Shown here piece after piece: positions 23,506-24,091 of a stretch of DNA of 24,091 nt (position 1 is its first letter; the number at the start of each line of letters is the position of its first letter). The translations under genes and the position numbers were made by a program. The notes below the pieces were generated by a model, which searched no databases, was not told where the DNA came from, and saw only the letters and a list, made by a program, of their open reading frames with translations. Source of the stretch: DATCHW01 sp036508135 (GTDB lineage: Bacteria > Bacteroidota > Ignavibacteria > Tepidaquicellales > Tepidaquicellaceae); assembly GCA_036508135.1 (NCBI GenBank), contig DATCHW010000149.1, forward strand, positions 1 to 24,091, read 5' to 3'.

Positions 23506-24091
23506 TTAATTTGAGTAAAATTCATAGTTGTTAACCCCATTAATTAATCCATCTGAATAACTACTCTCGAAAGTTGTTTCTTGGACCAATCCATTATCAA
23601 AATATTTTATGGTTTTCTTAGAATAAAAGTTTATAGAATTGTCTTTACAGTTCTTTTGATCCTCTTTGACGTTTACAACAATATTGTTTTCGTAATAAAA
23701 CCTGGTGATTATTACATTCTCGGTTTGTGAGTTACAGATTGTTTCTTGGGAAGCAAGATTTCCGTTTTCGTAAATATTTTTGTATTCAGTTATATAGGAG
23801 GCGGACTGGTTAGTGCCAATATCAACCCATTCTGATTGGATAAGATTTCCCAACTCGTCGTATTTAAAATATGTCTCTCCGTCATCACTGCCAACTACTT
23901 TTGTTTTGATAGTATTCCCCGATTCATCATAATAAAAATAGACTGACCACATATCTCCGCTTTCATATCCAAGATAAGAGTCTTCTGATTTATTACCGCT
24001 ATTATCATACTTACTTGTTACAAGTCTGATTTTATTGTTATCATTATAATACATGATTTCTATCGGGTTCCCACTCTTGTTATATTTCGTA
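23506..24091 (-). CDS. YD-repeat-like protein, 5' end outside window
   Basis: The frame runs from the right edge to a stop at 23506; the first Met visible (24054) is internal, since the codons before it continue the same repeat (KYNKSGNPIE). It consists of degenerate YD/RHS-type repeats: MYYNDNNKIRLVTSKYDN, FYYDESGNTIKTKV, YFKYDELGNLIQSEW and YKNIYENGNLASQE. It is similar in style to the protein at 9563, so I expect a signal peptide beyond the edge. The last 60 residues lose the repeat. Downstream, 12 bases on, starts the gene at 23493. Confidence 0.8.
   Translation of the reverse strand, partial: TKYNKSGNPIEIMYYNDNNKIRLVTSKYDNSGNKSEDSYLGYESGDMWSVYFYYDESGNTIKTKVVGSDDGETYFKYDELGNLIQSEWVDIGTNQSASYITEYKNIYENGNLASQETICNSQTENVIITRFYYENNIVVNVKEDQKNCKDNSINFYSKKTIKYFDNGLVQETTFESSYSDGLINGVNNYEFYSN

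Overview
This is an AT-rich bacterial window, most likely from the Bacteroidota or a close relative (Ignavibacteria-like). The evidence is the two FISUMP (Fibrobacter succinogenes major paralogous) domain proteins and the many small secreted proteins of unknown family. In addition, nearly every predicted signal peptide is followed by glutamine at the mature +1 position, the 'Q-rule' pattern known in Bacteroidetes. No tRNA, rRNA, CRISPR array or intact insertion sequence is visible.

Region 1 (about 1-7771, plus strand) is a compact signalling operon. It holds the membrane-proximal tail of a probable Ser/Thr kinase cut by the window edge, then two complete Hanks-type Ser/Thr kinases, each with one transmembrane helix and its own extracytoplasmic domain. 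Among them lie a membrane-anchored family 3 glycoside hydrolase with the NagZ signature, a zinc-ribbon/FHA/four-helix membrane protein, two small membrane coiled-coil proteins and a lipoprotein beta-propeller. Genes overlap or are separated by 3 to 30 bases. A simple reading is that the kinases phosphorylate targets recognised by the FHA protein and sense the envelope, with the hydrolase acting on amino sugars of the wall.

Region 2 (7772-8406) is a 635-base gap with no convincing full gene. It holds a possible frameshifted short gene on the minus strand, a 32-codon reading frame whose strong Shine-Dalgarno can pair with an upstream anti-sequence, a second Shine-Dalgarno/ATG followed at once by a stop, and a terminator-like hairpin. 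It looks like decayed or regulatory DNA.

Region 3 (8407-11267, plus strand) holds three exported proteins: a likely outer-membrane beta-barrel with an extra N-terminal domain, a YD-repeat-like protein and an unknown protein whose start overlaps the previous stop.

Region 4 (11274-24091, minus strand) is a long co-directional array, mostly of exported proteins. It includes a DUF4424-like protein, two members of an unnamed paralogous secreted family, two FISUMP proteins, a LamG-OmpA fusion, a BamE-like small protein, a possible nonsense-split gene and a YD-repeat-like protein cut by the window edge. Three cytoplasmic genes are embedded in it: a VanW-family protein, an Asp/Glu racemase (MurI-like) with a changed substrate-site residue, and next to the racemase a fusion of a caspase/DUF4347-like domain with a SAM-dependent methyltransferase. 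The racemase plus fusion pair is the best candidate here for an undescribed system. A peptidoglycan or cell-envelope theme (NagZ-like, MurI-like, VanW, OmpA-like) links the two halves, but this link is inferred.
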